Shown here piece by piece: positions 18,924 to 29,643 of a stretch of DNA of 64,000 nt. The stretch is taken from contig NZ_NHSQ01000070.1 in assembly GCF_016653465.1 (NCBI RefSeq), forward strand, positions 104,295 to 168,294, given 5' to 3'. Origin of the DNA: Thiocystis minor. GTDB taxonomy: Bacteria; Pseudomonadota; Gammaproteobacteria; Chromatiales; Chromatiaceae. A model generated the notes under the pieces. The model searched no databases. It worked only from the letters and a program-made list of their open reading frames with translations, and had not been told where the DNA came from. Each line of letters opens with the position of its first letter. Position 1 is the first letter of the stretch. The position numbers and the translations under genes were made by a program.

Positions 18924-19733
18924 ATGGGTGTCGAACAAAGGCTGGTTTTGCTTGCCCTTTCGATGGCGTTCTGGTTGCCGCTCATCCTTGACGGTTGCAG
19001 TTCCACGACCCCCGCGCCAGTGTATGGCTGGAATTGGCAGGGACCGGCGCCCGACGGTTTTTACCGTGTGCGCAAGGGCGACAGTCTGAGCGTCGTCGCG
19101 CAGCGACTCGGAATCGGTACGCGCAAATTAGTGAAATGGAATGGACTTAAGCCGCCCTATCTCATCTATGCGGATACCTTGCTGCGCGTTGTGCCGCCGA
19201 ATGCCGCTAGTTCCAGGCGGATTGCAAAGAAAGCGGTTACGCCACCCAGAAAACCTGATGTCACGCCAGAATCGCGCAGCAAGAGTAGCGCGAACGCCGT
19301 GGCCGCCATCCCAAAGGAAACGCGCGAAGATGCCCCCCGCCGCCGACCCGAGACATCAGGAATCACTTGGGAATGGCCCTTGGACGGCCCGCTGATGCAG
19401 GGGTTCCAAGCCAGTGACCGGACTCGCCAGGGCATCCGCATCGGTGGTCGCTCCGGCGCACAGGTCAGAGCCAGCGCGGACGGTTGGGTGGTTTACAGCG
19501 GCGGTGGACTCAAGGGTTATGGCAACCTTATTATCATCAAACACAATGACCGATATTTAAGTGCATACGGCTTCAACCGCTCGCTGTTCGTCAAGGAGGG
19601 GGATCGCGTGACACGCGGTCAGGCGGTGGCGGAGGTTGGTCAGGGGGCCGAAGGAACCCATCTACTGCACTTCGAGGTCCGCCTTGACGGTACGGCCGTC
19701 GACCCGATCGCTTACCTGCCCCCGCGAAACTAA
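18924..19733 (+). CDS. nlpD: NlpD-type LysM/M23 lipoprotein (amidase activator)
   Basis: 269 residues. The signal peptide ends in a lipobox-like LDGC (cysteine at about residue 25), so this is an outer-membrane lipoprotein. A LysM domain follows ([18 protein letters not shown]), then a basic linker, then a LytM/M23 domain ([15 protein letters not shown] to the C-terminus). The first zinc-ligand His is absent ([11 protein letters not shown] where active enzymes have an H-x-G-x-D pattern), while HLLHFEVR is kept. A degenerate LytM domain is the mark of NlpD/EnvC proteins, which activate N-acetylmuramoyl amidases at division rather than cut peptidoglycan. An AmiC-type amidase that could be a target is encoded at 34.1 kb. 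Confidence 0.92.
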   Translation: MGVEQRLVLLALSMAFWLPLILDGCSSTTPAPVYGWNWQGPAPDGFYRVRKGDSLSVVAQRLGIGTRKLVKWNGLKPPYLIYADTLLRVVPPNAASSRRIAKKAVTPPRKPDVTPESRSKSSANAVAAIPKETREDAPRRRPETSGITWEWPLDGPLMQGFQASDRTRQGIRIGGRSGAQVRASADGWVVYSGGGLKGYGNLIIIKHNDRYLSAYGFNRSLFVKEGDRVTRGQAVAEVGQGAEGTHLLHFEVRLDGTAVDPIAYLPPRN

Positions 19734-19764
19734 GCCCGTCCCAAATGAACGGAGGGAGATGTGG

Positions 19765-20781
19765 ATGCCAATCGTCGAAGACCTGGAGGCAAACGAGAAT
19801 CCGCTCGAAGTCGACAGCGTATCGCTGTTGCTGCTCAATGAGGATTCCGACTCGATCGAGGTCGAGGAGGCGATCGAGCCCGACGAGATCGATTCTCCTG
19901 GCGTCGATGTCATTGCGCCGGCCAGCGATCGCTTCAGTTCGGGGGATGGCGACTTCGATGCCACCCGTCTCTACCTCAATGAAATCGGCGAATCCAAACT
20001 CCTGAGCGCGGAGGAGGAGGTCTATTTTTCGCGCTTGGCTCAGGGAGGCGACAATGCCGCGCGCTCGCGCATGATTGTCAGCAATCTGCGGCTCGTCGTA
20101 AAGATCGCCCGTCGCTATCTAAACCGTGGCCTGCCGTTGCTCGATCTGATCGAGGAAGGCAATCTGGGTCTCATCCGTGCCGTGGAAAAATTCGACCCGG
20201 AACGTGGGTTTCGCTTTTCCACCTATGCGACCTGGTGGATTCGCCAGACCATCGAGCGGGCGATCATGAATCAGACTCGCACAGTTCGTCTGCCGATTCA
20301 TGTCGTCAAGGAGATCAACATCTATCTCAAGGCGGCACGCAGCCTTGGGCAGCGGCTCGATCATGAGCCAACCACCGAGGAGATCGCCAACCTGCTCGAC
20401 AAGCCTATCGGTGAAGTGAAACGCATGCTGGGACTCAACGAGCGCATCTCCTCGGTCGATACGCCTTTCAGCAAGGATGCCGACAAGCCATTGCTGGATA
20501 TGCTGGAGGACGAGGCGGCCAGCGATCCATCCGACAGCATCCAGGATACTGATATCCAGGCCAATCTCGAACACTGGCTGAGTAAACTCAACGACAAGCA
20601 GCGCGAAGTCGTGGAAAGGCGCTTTGGCTTGCACGGTTATGAATATTCGACGCTGGAGAGTGTCGCCCAAGAATTGGGCGTCACTCGCGAGCGCGTTCGT
20701 CAGATCCAGATGGATGCACTGAAGCGTCTACGAGACATCCTCGAAAAAGAAGGGTTTTCGGTCGACTCCTTCTTTAAATAA
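19765..20781 (+). CDS. rpoS: RNA polymerase sigma factor RpoS
   Basis: 338 residues from the ATG at 19765, placed 8 bases after GGAGGG; the ATG at 19759 is too close to that site. Region 1.2 begins [20 protein letters not shown]. Region 2 contains [36 protein letters not shown] and the -10-binding [17 protein letters not shown]. Region 3 has [17 protein letters not shown]. Region 4 has the helix-turn-helix [19 protein letters not shown]. The acidic N-terminal 50 residues vary among RpoS proteins. It directs stationary-phase and general stress transcription. The position after nlpD is conserved in gammaproteobacteria, where rpoS promoters often lie inside nlpD. Confidence 0.97.
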   Translation: MPIVEDLEANENPLEVDSVSLLLLNEDSDSIEVEEAIEPDEIDSPGVDVIAPASDRFSSGDGDFDATRLYLNEIGESKLLSAEEEVYFSRLAQGGDNAARSRMIVSNLRLVVKIARRYLNRGLPLLDLIEEGNLGLIRAVEKFDPERGFRFSTYATWWIRQTIERAIMNQTRTVRLPIHVVKEINIYLKAARSLGQRLDHEPTTEEIANLLDKPIGEVKRMLGLNERISSVDTPFSKDADKPLLDMLEDEAASDPSDSIQDTDIQANLEHWLSKLNDKQREVVERRFGLHGYEYSTLESVAQELGVTRERVRQIQMDALKRLRDILEKEGFSVDSFFK

Positions 20782-20910
20782 CCAGCAGCGTTTCCTCTCG
20801 CGCCAAGGATGAATCTATTTCCGGTGCGGCGTCTTTATTCAGGATCGCCGACCCGGCGAACAGTTCATCGTATAGCGCTTGTTTTATGGGGGCATTTGCC
20901 GTACTGCGTA

Positions 20911-20939
20911 TTGACTTTAGACAAGCGATCCAGTGTGAT
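20911..20939 (+). promoter_or_regulatory. candidate sigma-70 promoter for ccoNOQP
   Basis: TTGACT (20911-20916) and TGTGAT (20934-20939) are separated by 17 bases, about 100 bases before ccoN. An imperfect dyad, TTGAC-TTTA-GACAA (20911-20924), overlaps the -35 box and loosely resembles an FNR/ANR box, but its centre would be near -28 rather than the activating -41.5, so FNR control is not supported by position. Confidence 0.4.
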
Positions 20940-21037
20940 GCAGACCGCAACGCCCAGGGAATGAGGCAATCCAACGGCTGGATGCCTTATTACCTTAAAT
21001 GAAATACTGTTTTCCCTGATGTTCCCTGGGAGGGTCT

Positions 21038-22471
21038 ATGCAAGCCAGTCTGGAACAAAAGTACAATTTCGACGTTGTCCGCTGGTTCACGATCATGGCC
21101 GTTGTCTACCTGGTGGTGGGCGCGTCCGTCGGGGTCTATATCGCGTCGGAACTGGCCTGGCCGTTCCTGAACTTCGATAGCCCCTATATCTCCTTCGGAC
21201 GCTTGCGTCCGGTGCATACCAATACGGTCATCTTCGCCTTCGGCGGCTGTACCCTCATGGCGACCGCCTTTTATAGCGTGCAGCGCACCTGCGGCGTGCG
21301 GCTGTGGAGCGACAAAATGGCCCGCTTCACCTTCTGGGGCTGGAATGCGGTCATCGTGCTGGCGGCGCTGACGCTGCCCTTCGGCTTCACCCAGTCGAAA
21401 GAATACGCCGAGCTGGAATGGCCGATCGATATCCTGATCGCGGTCGTCTGGCTGTCCTTCACGATCAACTTCATCATGACCATCGCGACCCGGAAGTCCT
21501 CGCACATCTATGTGTCGAACTGGTTTTTCCTCGGCATGATGATCATGATCGTCTATCTGCATGTCGTGAACAGCCTCGCAATTCCGGTCGGTCTGTTTAA
21601 GTCCTACTCCATCTTCTCCGGGGTGCAGGATGCCATGATCCAGTGGTGGTGGGGGCATAACGCAGTCGGCTTCTATCTGACCGCCGGGTTCCTCGGGATC
21701 ATGTATTACTTCGTGCCCAAGCAGGCCGGGCGTCCGATCTATTCCTACCGACTCTCGGTCATCCATTTCTGGGCGCTGATGTTCGGCTATGTCTGGCTCG
21801 GCGCGCACCATCTGCAATACACCGCGCTGCCCGACTGGACCGGTTCGCTCGGCGCCGCCGTGTCGATCGCCATGATCATCCCCTCCTGGGGCGGTGCCGT
21901 AAACGGCATGATGACGCTCTCGGGCGCCTGGGACCGGCTGCGCACCGACTATGTGCTGCGCTTCCTGATCATCGCGCTGGCCTTCTATGCCATGTCCACC
22001 TTCGAGGGGCCGGTGATGGCGCTGAAGACCGTCAACGCGCTCTCGCATTACACCGACTGGACGATCGGCCATGTGCACTCCGGCGCGCTGGGTTGGGTCG
22101 CGGGCGTCTCCATCGGGGCCATCTACCATCTGATGACGCGGCTCTATCACACCGAGATGTACTCCGAGCGGCTGATCAACTTCCACTTCTGGACCGCGAC
22201 CATCGGCACCGTCATCTACATCGTCGCCATGTGGGTCTCGGGGATCATGCAGGGTCTGATGTGGCGCGCCTACGACGAGTACGGCACTCTCGCCTATACC
22301 TTCGTCGAGTCGGTCGACGCCATGCACCCCTATTACGCCATGCGCGCGATCGGCGGGGGCATCTTCCTGCTCGGTGCCGTGGTCATGCTCTTCAATGTGC
22401 TCATGACCGTTCGTAAATCCGCCGTCGAGGGCAGCCTGACCAAGGCGCGCGCACTCGCGGTCGCGGTCTGA
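21038..22471 (+). CDS. ccoN: cbb3-type cytochrome c oxidase subunit I
   Basis: 477 residues with about 12 transmembrane helices. It carries the haem- and copper-ligating histidines of the cbb3 catalytic subunit, for example in [40 protein letters not shown] and [17 protein letters not shown]. It contains the haem b / haem b3-CuB centre and reduces oxygen to water with high affinity while pumping protons. It leads the ccoNOQP operon, with ccoO 17 bases downstream. The strict CcoN layout and the mono-haem partner downstream exclude NorB or an aa3 subunit. Confidence 0.97.
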   Translation: MQASLEQKYNFDVVRWFTIMAVVYLVVGASVGVYIASELAWPFLNFDSPYISFGRLRPVHTNTVIFAFGGCTLMATAFYSVQRTCGVRLWSDKMARFTFWGWNAVIVLAALTLPFGFTQSKEYAELEWPIDILIAVVWLSFTINFIMTIATRKSSHIYVSNWFFLGMMIMIVYLHVVNSLAIPVGLFKSYSIFSGVQDAMIQWWWGHNAVGFYLTAGFLGIMYYFVPKQAGRPIYSYRLSVIHFWALMFGYVWLGAHHLQYTALPDWTGSLGAAVSIAMIIPSWGGAVNGMMTLSGAWDRLRTDYVLRFLIIALAFYAMSTFEGPVMALKTVNALSHYTDWTIGHVHSGALGWVAGVSIGAIYHLMTRLYHTEMYSERLINFHFWTATIGTVIYIVAMWVSGIMQGLMWRAYDEYGTLAYTFVESVDAMHPYYAMRAIGGGIFLLGAVVMLFNVLMTVRKSAVEGSLTKARALAVAV

Positions 22472-22488
22472 TTCCGGGGAGTCACGAG

Positions 22489-23238
22489 ATGGCGAATTAT
22501 CCGAAGACGAAGGTCAAGAGCCTTCAGGAATGGTTGGAAGTCAACATCTGGGGGCTGGTCATCGCCACGGGACTGGTCCTGTCGGTGGGCGGCATCGTGG
22601 AGATCGTGCCGCTCTTTTTCATGAAGGACACCTTTGAGCACACCAAATTTCCCGAGATCGTTTGGGATGGTGCCGGGAAGGAGGCGATCGCCGCGGTCGA
22701 CGACGCCGGCAAGACGCAATGGAACTGGAAAGCGGGCGACGGTGTGCGGCCGTTCACCGCCGTCGAACTGGCCGGGCGGGATATCTTTCAGCGCGAGGGC
22801 TGTTATCTCTGTCATTCGCAGATGATCCGACCCTTCCGCGACGAGAAGGAACGCTACGGCCATTACTCGCTGGCCTCTGAATCCATGTTCGATCACCCCT
22901 TCCAGTGGGGCTCGAAACGGACCGGTCCGGACTTGGCGCGGGTCGGCGGCAAGTATTCGGATGAGTGGCAGCGTCAGCACCTGCGCGCGCCGCGCTCGCT
23001 GGTTCCGGAATCCGTCATGCCGGGCTATCCCTGGCTCGACGAGACCTATCTGAAAGGGAAGCGGATGCAGCGCCACATGCGCGGTCTGCGCAGGGTCGGT
23101 GTCCCTTACTCGGATGCCGACATCGCCGCCGCGCCCGCGCTGGTCGAGGGCAAGACCGAGATGGACGCGCTGGTGAGCTATCTTCAGTCGCTTGGCACCA
23201 TGGTCGCGCTCGATGATTCCAAGGTCTACCGTGAATAG
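22489..23238 (+). CDS. ccoO: cbb3-type cytochrome c oxidase subunit II (mono-haem)
   Basis: 249 residues. One N-terminal membrane anchor ([22 protein letters not shown]) is followed by a periplasmic cytochrome c domain. The haem site is [12 protein letters not shown], with the likely axial methionine in the segment after [10 protein letters not shown]. CcoO passes electrons from CcoP to the catalytic subunit. Length and motifs are normal for the family. It lies between ccoN and ccoQ; the ccoQ start overlaps its last codons by 8 bases. Confidence 0.96.
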   Translation: MANYPKTKVKSLQEWLEVNIWGLVIATGLVLSVGGIVEIVPLFFMKDTFEHTKFPEIVWDGAGKEAIAAVDDAGKTQWNWKAGDGVRPFTAVELAGRDIFQREGCYLCHSQMIRPFRDEKERYGHYSLASESMFDHPFQWGSKRTGPDLARVGGKYSDEWQRQHLRAPRSLVPESVMPGYPWLDETYLKGKRMQRHMRGLRRVGVPYSDADIAAAPALVEGKTEMDALVSYLQSLGTMVALDDSKVYRE

Positions 23239-23446
23239 TCTGCTCGAGTATTTCGACACCGACTGGCAGGCGATGACGCTCAACGACTGGATCGGAACGA
23301 TCCTCACCGTCGTCATCTTCCTGCTGATGATCGTGGCCTATTTCCAAGTCTTTCGTCCCAAGAACCGGGAGCGTCTCGAAGCGCGCAAGCACATCCCGTT
23401 CGACGAGGACGATGACAACAGCGGAGACAGCGATGGCGGAAAATAA
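23231..23446 (+). CDS. ccoQ: cbb3-type oxidase small subunit CcoQ
   Basis: About 71 residues from a GTG at 23231 that overlaps the end of ccoO; an ATG at 23273 (MTLNDWIG) is an alternative. One transmembrane helix ([19 protein letters not shown]) precedes a charged cytoplasmic tail ([16 protein letters not shown], then a D/N/S-rich end). CcoQ-type subunits stabilise the assembled oxidase. Its 3' end overlaps the start of ccoP by 14 bases, so the four oxidase genes are tightly packed. Confidence 0.85.
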   Translation: MNSLLEYFDTDWQAMTLNDWIGTILTVVIFLLMIVAYFQVFRPKNRERLEARKHIPFDEDDDNSGDSDGGK

Positions 23447-24329
23447 CCCCTTTCCCGGCGAAAACAACACCGGACACATCTGGGACGACAATCTGCGCGA
23501 GTTGGAGAATCCGCCGCCGCACTGGTGGATGATGGGATTCTGGGCCTCGATCCTCTTCGTGGTCGGTTACACGATCCTTTATCCAAGCTGGCCGGTCGGT
23601 CAGGAACCGACGCCCGGCATCATGGGCTGGAGTCAGATCAAAGAATACGAAAAAGGTCTGGAGCAGGTGGCGGCCATGCGCGCCCAGTTCGAGGACCGGA
23701 TCGGCGGCATGACCGCCGATCAGATCATTGCCGATCCGGGACTGACGCAATATGCCCTGGCCTCCGCGAAGGTGCTCTTCGGCGACAACTGTTCCGCCTG
23801 CCATGGCAGCGGCGGCCAGGGGAATCCCGGTTATCCGGTGCTGGCCGACGACGACTGGCTCTATGGCGGCAAGACCGCCAAGATTGCCGAGACCATCAAG
23901 GGCGGGCGCAAGGGCGTGATGACGGCCCATCGCACCATCCTCACCGAATCAGAGGTGGACACGCTAGCCAATTGGGTGGTGCAAATGAGCGAGACCGCCG
24001 GGGAGAGCGGCAGCGAGGAAGGTTGGGCACTATTCAAGGCGAAGGGCTGTACCGCCTGCCATGGCCAGCAGGCCAACGGCGTGCTGGCCGAGCTTCCCAA
24101 TGGCGATATCGTGACCGTTGGCGCCGCGAATCTGACCGACGGTATCTGGCGTTTCGAGCCGGGCGGTTACGACAGCGCCAAACATACGATTCTCAACGGC
24201 GTCAATCAGACTGGACTTGCGGAAACGCGCGACGCGGTGATGCCGGCCTTTGGCGGGCAGGGCAAGTTGAGCGAACAGGACATCAAAAAGCTGGTGGTGT
24301 ATGTCCACGAGCTGGGCGGCGGTCAATAG
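23433..24329 (+). CDS. ccoP: cbb3-type cytochrome c oxidase subunit III (di-haem)
   Basis: 298 residues from the ATG at 23433, preceded by GGAGA; an upstream ATG at 23412 lacks a comparable site. N-terminal pattern: HIWDDNLRELENPPPHWWMM, then one transmembrane helix. Two cytochrome c domains follow, with haem sites CSACH and CTACH. CcoP receives electrons from soluble cytochrome c and passes them to CcoO. It is the last gene of the structural operon; a strong terminator follows after about 120 bases. Confidence 0.95.
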   Translation: MAENNPFPGENNTGHIWDDNLRELENPPPHWWMMGFWASILFVVGYTILYPSWPVGQEPTPGIMGWSQIKEYEKGLEQVAAMRAQFEDRIGGMTADQIIADPGLTQYALASAKVLFGDNCSACHGSGGQGNPGYPVLADDDWLYGGKTAKIAETIKGGRKGVMTAHRTILTESEVDTLANWVVQMSETAGESGSEEGWALFKAKGCTACHGQQANGVLAELPNGDIVTVGAANLTDGIWRFEPGGYDSAKHTILNGVNQTGLAETRDAVMPAFGGQGKLSEQDIKKLVVYVHELGGGQ

Positions 24330-24451
24330 TCGACTCGCCTGTCTCTGCACTGGACGAGTGGTCATGACGACATTGAAGTGCCGCGATGCGGAGGAAAATA
24401 ACCATAAATCCTGAGATCCGCCTCTGAGAACGCGGCGTTCAAGCCTGATGG

Positions 24452-24477
24452 GGGATCCTGCGATCCCCCTTTTTTAT
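24452..24477 (+). terminator. Rho-independent terminator after ccoNOQP
   Basis: Perfect 8-bp stem GGGGGATC / GATCCCCC with a CTGC loop, followed directly by six T. It separates the oxidase structural operon from the ccoG assembly operon. Confidence 0.9.
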
Positions 24478-24664
24478 GCTTTAAATCGAATGCAAATCAG
24501 ATGGTTATATTCTTGAAAAGACATAGTCAAAGCGTCTTTGTCAAGGTAACCTGTAGGCGGAACCATCGGACCTGAACCGCGCCTCGCCGCTTGTCGCCGA
24601 TGACCGCGAGACTGGGGCCGCTGAAAACAACGCCTGTCACTTTGGACACGGTTCAGCCGTGAAG

Positions 24665-26104
24665 ATGGTCAAGTCGATGAGTCATTCCGATGTATTGCCT
24701 ACCGCTGTCGACTCACTCTATGAAGAAGCCGATCGCTGGCACATCAATACCGGCGGTCAGACCATTCATGCCAAGCGGATCGCCGGGCGCTGGCGCACCA
24801 TAAAATGGCTAACGGCCTCGGTCTGGCTGATCTATCTGCTGGGGCCCTATCTGCGCTGGGAAGGCCGTCAGGCGGTCTTGTTCGATATCCCGAATCGGCA
24901 ATACCACCTCTTCTCCGCGACCGTGCTGCCGCAGGATTTTTGGATGCTCTCGCTCCTGCTGCTGTTCTTTGCGATCCTGCTGGCCGTCATGACCGCCTTG
25001 GTGGGACGTGTCTGGTGCGGGTTTTTCTGCTTCCAGACGGTCTGGACGGATCTCTTTACCTGGATCGAGGAGAAGTTGGAAGGGCCACCGCCCGCGCGCC
25101 GCAAACTCGATCAGGCACCCATGAGTCTGGATAAGATGCGGGTCAAGGCCATCAAACACGCGCTCTGGCTCGCGATCGGATTCCTGACCGGTTTCAGTTT
25201 CGTCGCCTGGTTCACCGATGCCCCGACACTCTGGCGCACCTTTTTCATGGGCGAAGCGAACGCGACGGCCTATGTCACAGTCGCCCTGTTCGCGGCGGGC
25301 ACCTATGTCCTGGCCGGTTTTCTGCGCGAACAGACCTGTTTCTGGCTCTGTCCCTACGCGCGTATTCAGGGAGTGATGCTGGACCGCACCACCATCGTCC
25401 CGACCTACGACGAGAAACGCGGCGAGCCGCGCGGTCGCGTCAAGCGCGGCGAGACCGAGGACCATCGCACCACCGGCGACTGTGTCGATTGCAATCAGTG
25501 CGTCGCGGTCTGCCCGACCGGGATCGATATCCGTGAGGGCCAGCAGGAGGGCTGTATCACCTGCGCGCTTTGTCTCGATGCCTGCGATCAGGTGATGGAC
25601 AAGGTCGGGCGACCGCATGGCCTGATCCGTTACGCCTCGCTCGACGAACTCGAAGGGCGTCCGACCAAACCCTTGCTGATGCGGCCCCGTGTCTGGGTCT
25701 ATGGCGCCATCCTGTTTTTAGCTCTCTCGGGCATCGTTTACGGTTTTACGGCGCTGGCGCCCATCGAACTCAAGGCGCTGCATGAACGCGCCCCGCTGTT
25801 CGTCCTGTTGAGCGACGGTTCGATTCAGAACAAATACACGCTAAAGATTTTGAACAAGGTACCGGAGACACTATCGGTGACGATCCGCGTCTCGGGGCAC
25901 GATGACATGACGCTGGTCGGTGGCGAAAAACCCGTCACGGCCGAGCCCGGCGGTGTAACGCCAACGGTGGTCTTCGTCAGAATTCCCCGGCGATCGCTCG
26001 CCGCGGAGCAACAAGCCATTATTTTTCACGCCGAGGCGACACGTTCTTCCGGTGCTCCGATCGAGACCGAACGTGAGAGCGTTTTCGTCGGTCCACGCCG
26101 CTAG
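24665..26104 (+). CDS. ccoG: cbb3 oxidase accessory protein CcoG (ferredoxin-like)
   Basis: About 479 residues; the ATG at 24665 or 24677 is likely, and a GTG at 24659 also keeps the frame. Several transmembrane helices surround NosR/NapH-like segments (GRVWCGFFCFQTVWTD, REQTCFWLCPYARIQG). A dicluster ferredoxin domain follows (CVDCNQCVAVCPTGIDI, GCITCALCLDACDQVM), then an Ig-like C-terminal domain. CcoG takes part in copper handling during cbb3 assembly, probably as a Cu(II) reductase. It is the first gene of the ccoGH-I-S assembly set. A 330-base leader separates it from ccoP and contains the terminator but no clear second promoter. Confidence 0.95.
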   Translation: MVKSMSHSDVLPTAVDSLYEEADRWHINTGGQTIHAKRIAGRWRTIKWLTASVWLIYLLGPYLRWEGRQAVLFDIPNRQYHLFSATVLPQDFWMLSLLLLFFAILLAVMTALVGRVWCGFFCFQTVWTDLFTWIEEKLEGPPPARRKLDQAPMSLDKMRVKAIKHALWLAIGFLTGFSFVAWFTDAPTLWRTFFMGEANATAYVTVALFAAGTYVLAGFLREQTCFWLCPYARIQGVMLDRTTIVPTYDEKRGEPRGRVKRGETEDHRTTGDCVDCNQCVAVCPTGIDIREGQQEGCITCALCLDACDQVMDKVGRPHGLIRYASLDELEGRPTKPLLMRPRVWVYGAILFLALSGIVYGFTALAPIELKALHERAPLFVLLSDGSIQNKYTLKILNKVPETLSVTIRVSGHDDMTLVGGEKPVTAEPGGVTPTVVFVRIPRRSLAAEQQAIIFHAEATRSSGAPIETERESVFVGPRR

Positions 26105-26120
26105 AAGCCGAGCCATACCC

Positions 26121-26651
26121 ATGAATTTGTCCGAAATGAAGATGACGACTCAAGCAAAGCCCACGAACACTCCGGCCCTGCGCAATCCCTGGATCATCGG
26201 CTGGCTCGGGCTGGTGGCCGCGGTGCTTATCGTGAATCTCGTTATGGTCTATTTCGCAGTCTCTACCAATCCGGGGCTGGTGAATGCCGACTATTACGAT
26301 CGCGGTCAGGAATATGAACAAACCCTGGTTTCGCGCCAGGCGCGCGATCCCAACTGGACCATGCGGGCCGATATCCCAAAGCCACTGCGGGTTGGCGAGG
26401 CGGACATGCTGCGGGTTGTTCTGGTCGACAAATCTGGCCAGCCGGTCGAGGCCGACGCGGTCACTTTCCATGCCTATCGTCCCTCGGACGCCGCGCGCGA
26501 TTTCTCCCTGCCGATGACGCGCGAGGATCGCGGGCGTTATGCCGTCAAGGCCGCCTTCCCGCTGATCGGCGTCTGGGACACCCTGATTGCCGTGCAGTCC
26601 GGCGCGGATGAGTACAGCATCGGCGAGCGGGTCACCGTGAACGGAAATTGA
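26121..26651 (+). CDS. ccoH: FixH/CcoH family assembly protein
   Basis: 176 residues. One N-terminal transmembrane helix (GWLGLVAAVLIVNLVMVYFA) is followed by the family signature VNADYYDRGQEYEQTL and a periplasmic beta-rich domain. FixH/CcoH is needed for maturation or stability of cbb3 oxidase. It starts 17 bases after ccoG, and the order ccoG-ccoH-ccoI is standard except that a DUF29 gene intervenes here. Confidence 0.9.
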   Translation: MNLSEMKMTTQAKPTNTPALRNPWIIGWLGLVAAVLIVNLVMVYFAVSTNPGLVNADYYDRGQEYEQTLVSRQARDPNWTMRADIPKPLRVGEADMLRVVLVDKSGQPVEADAVTFHAYRPSDAARDFSLPMTREDRGRYAVKAAFPLIGVWDTLIAVQSGADEYSIGERVTVNGN

Positions 26652-26666
26652 CCGATCCGAGTTGAG

Positions 26667-27131
26667 ATGACTGACCTGACACAGCTCTACCAGCAGGATT
26701 ATTCCGAATGGGCGCGCCGGAACCGCGATCTGCTCCGCGCAGGGCGTTTCGCGGAGCTGGACATCGAGTATTTGCTGGAAGAACTCAGCGACATGGGGAA
26801 AAGCGAGCGCGATGAATTGGAAAGCCGCTTGCTGATTCTGCTCGCGCATCTGCTGAAATGGCAATATCAAGACCGCTCGCTCACCGACCGCTGGCGCGAA
26901 TTCGACGGTCGAAGCTGGCGCGCGACCATCGTCGAACAACGGAAGCGGCTTGCCATGCGTCTGCGCAAATCGCCCGGATTGAAGTCCGTGCTCAATGACG
27001 CCATTGCGACGGCCTATCCCGACGCATGCGATCTGGCGAGTAAGGAAACGGGTCTGCCAATGGACACCTTTCCACCGGCATGCCCCTATCGCAAAGAGCA
27101 GATGATTGACGACGATTATTACCCCGACTGA
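26667..27131 (+). CDS. DUF29 family protein
   Basis: 154 residues matching the DUF29 pattern: [20 protein letters not shown] near the start, [17 protein letters not shown], then [14 protein letters not shown], with a C-terminal [11 protein letters not shown]. The protein is helical and soluble with no known reaction; DUF29 proteins are common in cyanobacteria and purple sulfur bacteria. It sits 15 bases after ccoH and overlaps the proposed ccoI start by 26 bases, so it is read in the cbb3 assembly operon. A direct role in oxidase assembly is not established; it may simply be a passenger. Confidence 0.85.
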   Translation: MTDLTQLYQQDYSEWARRNRDLLRAGRFAELDIEYLLEELSDMGKSERDELESRLLILLAHLLKWQYQDRSLTDRWREFDGRSWRATIVEQRKRLAMRLRKSPGLKSVLNDAIATAYPDACDLASKETGLPMDTFPPACPYRKEQMIDDDYYPD

Positions 27132-29643
27132 CGTCAGCGACCGCTGTTTCCACTGCGGTCTGCCGGTCACGCCATCCGCGCGCGTGATGGCTCCCATCGC
27201 CGGACAGGAGCGAGCCTTCTGCTGCACGGGCTGCCGGGCGGTGTGCGAGGCGATCCATGCCGCTGGACTCGAGGGTTTTTACCGGCGCACCCCGGCGGGC
27301 GACGTGTTCGGCCCGCCGCCGGAGCCGCCGAAGAATCTCGCACTCTATGACCTGGATGCTGTTCAGGAAGAATTCACCGATGTCGCCTCGGAGGCCCGCG
27401 AGATCAATCTGCTGGTCGAGGGCATCCACTGCGCGGCCTGTGTCTGGTTGATCGAGAAGGGGCTTGAAACCCTGCCCGGCGTGGAGGATGCGCGGGTCAA
27501 TCTCACTGGGCGGCGGCTGCGCGTGCGCTGGGACAACGAGCGTCTAAAACTCTCGCGCATCCTCCAGCGGCTGGCCGATATAGGCTACGCGGCCGCCCCC
27601 TTCGATCCCGACTCCGCCGAGGGCGCGTTGAGCCGCGAGAACCGGGGCCTGCTGTTTCGCCTGGCCTGGGCCGGATTCGCGATGATGAACCTGCTGTGGA
27701 TCTCCATTGCACTCTACAGCGGCGCAGACCGGGGCGAATTCCGCGAACTCTTCCACTGGATCGGCTTTCTACTGGCCACGCCAACCATCCTCTATTCGGG
27801 CGCACCCTTTTACCGAGGCGCCTGGTCGGGTCTGCGCAGCGGTCATTTGAGCATGGATCTGCCAATCGCCATCGGCGTGACCGTCACCTATCTGTATTCG
27901 CTCGCCGTCACCCTCGGGGACTCCTTCGGGGGCTCAGGGATTGGCGCCGTCTACTGGGACACGGTCGTCAATTTTCTCTTCGTTATCCTGGTCGGTCGCT
28001 ATCTGGAGGCGATCTCGCGGCGGCGCGCGGTCGCCGCGACCCAGCGTCTGCTCGATCTCCAGCCCAAGGTCGCGACTCGTCTCCGGGAGGGCGACGAGGC
28101 CGTGGTTCCGGTGCGTTCGCTCCAGATCGGCGAAACTGTGCTGGTGCGTCCCGGCGAGCGTATCCCGGTCGATGGCGAGGTGCTCGCCGGCCAGGGCAGC
28201 GTGGACGAGTCGATGCTGACCGGCGAATCGCGCCCGGTCGCCAAAACCCCGGGCGAGCGGGTGTCGGCGGGAACCATCAACGGGGCGGGCGTCCTGACGG
28301 TGCACATCACCGGTCTGCTGCGAGAGACCGCGCTCGGGCGCATCATCCGGCTGGTCGAAGAGGCCCAGGCCAGCCGCGCGCCCATCCAGCGTCTGGCCGA
28401 TCGCATCGTACCCTGGTTCGTGGCGGCGACGCTCGGACTCGCGGCCCTGACCTTCATTTTCTGGATGCGCACGGATCTCGAATTCGCCCTCATGGCCGCG
28501 ACCGCGGTGCTCATCATCACCTGTCCCTGCGCCTTCGGCATGGCGACTCCGATGGCGATTGCCGTGGCCTCCGGGCGCGGCGCCGAACGCGGCATCCTCG
28601 TCAAGAATGGCGCAGTGCTCGAACGGCTATCCTCGATCCGGCATTTCGTGTTTGACAAGACCGGCACCCTGACCGAAGGCCGACCGGTGGTGGTGGGTGC
28701 CTCGCTGGTCGTTCCGACGACTCAGCCCGTCGCGGCCTGGCGCGAACTGGATTGGGGCGGGGAAACCGTTCCGACCCTCACCGAGCGCGAGCATCGGTTG
28801 CTGCGCCAACTCGGCGCGCTGGAGCGTCTGTCCGAGCATCCGGCGGCGCTCGCCATCCTGGATCTCTGCGCGCGCGCAGGCATCGGTCTTGCTGGCGTGG
28901 CGGTCGATGAGGTAGAGGTTGCGCCAGGGTTGGGGATCGGCGGGCGGGTCGAGGGGACTCGGGTGACGATCGGCAGCCAGGACTGGCTGCTGCGCAACAA
29001 CGTCAAACTGGCATCGACGGAGCGCGCGGCAGCGACGGACGGCGAAGCGGGCCAGATCTATTGCGCCGTGGACGGCCACGAGGTGCTCCGACTGCGCATT
29101 CAGGACCGGCTCCGACCGGGGGCCGTGTCCATCGTCCGACGCTTGCGCGAGCAGGGCATCCGCGTGACCCTGCTGACCGGCGATCGCCGCGTGGTCGCCG
29201 AGCGCATCGCCGCGCAGCTTGGCGAGGTCGACCTGATCGCCGAGGTGCTGCCCGAGGACAAGGACTGCGTAATCGCTGATCTCCAGCACCAGGGCCAGCG
29301 GGTGGCGATGGTCGGCGATGGCGTCAACGACGCCCCGGCGCTAGTGCGCGCCGATGTCGGCATCGCCATGGGCAGCGGCACCGATGTCTCCATCGCGAGC
29401 GCCGACATCGTGCTGATGTCCAGCGACCTGGAGCGGGTGGCCGAGGCGGCGGAACTCTCCCGACGCACGCTCCGGACCATCCGCCAGAACATCGGCATCT
29501 CCATCCTCTACAATCTCATCATGGTGCCGCTCGCCATGGCTGGGGTCATCACGCCGCTCATCGCGGCCGTCTCGATGCCGGTCAGTTCGCTGGCGGTGAT
29601 CGGAAATTCGGCGCGGATTCGCGCATTCCAAAAAACCGCTTGA
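27106..29643 (+). CDS. ccoI: cbb3-assembly copper P-type ATPase CcoI
   Basis: 845 residues from a TTG at 27106 inside the 3' end of the DUF29 gene. The N-terminus has a cysteine-rich segment ([14 protein letters not shown]) and a heavy-metal-associated domain ([16 protein letters not shown]). It carries all P1B-ATPase motifs: TGES, the CPC metal site ([12 protein letters not shown]), the phosphorylation loop DKTGTLTEG and the hinge [10 protein letters not shown]. CcoI delivers copper for the CuB centre of cbb3 oxidase. The TTG start lacks a strong Shine-Dalgarno sequence, so coupling to the upstream gene is likely. The last codons lie within a long palindrome that serves as a terminator. Confidence 0.94.
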   Translation: MTTIITPTDVSDRCFHCGLPVTPSARVMAPIAGQERAFCCTGCRAVCEAIHAAGLEGFYRRTPAGDVFGPPPEPPKNLALYDLDAVQEEFTDVASEAREINLLVEGIHCAACVWLIEKGLETLPGVEDARVNLTGRRLRVRWDNERLKLSRILQRLADIGYAAAPFDPDSAEGALSRENRGLLFRLAWAGFAMMNLLWISIALYSGADRGEFRELFHWIGFLLATPTILYSGAPFYRGAWSGLRSGHLSMDLPIAIGVTVTYLYSLAVTLGDSFGGSGIGAVYWDTVVNFLFVILVGRYLEAISRRRAVAATQRLLDLQPKVATRLREGDEAVVPVRSLQIGETVLVRPGERIPVDGEVLAGQGSVDESMLTGESRPVAKTPGERVSAGTINGAGVLTVHITGLLRETALGRIIRLVEEAQASRAPIQRLADRIVPWFVAATLGLAALTFIFWMRTDLEFALMAATAVLIITCPCAFGMATPMAIAVASGRGAERGILVKNGAVLERLSSIRHFVFDKTGTLTEGRPVVVGASLVVPTTQPVAAWRELDWGGETVPTLTEREHRLLRQLGALERLSEHPAALAILDLCARAGIGLAGVAVDEVEVAPGLGIGGRVEGTRVTIGSQDWLLRNNVKLASTERAAATDGEAGQIYCAVDGHEVLRLRIQDRLRPGAVSIVRRLREQGIRVTLLTGDRRVVAERIAAQLGEVDLIAEVLPEDKDCVIADLQHQGQRVAMVGDGVNDAPALVRADVGIAMGSGTDVSIASADIVLMSSDLERVAEAAELSRRTLRTIRQNIGISILYNLIMVPLAMAGVITPLIAAVSMPVSSLAVIGNSARIRAFQKTA

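Noticed and set aside
20990..22327. Minus-strand ORF of 445 codons opposite ccoN
   Set aside because: Antisense shadow with His/Asp/Arg/Gly-rich composition; ccoN is unequivocal.
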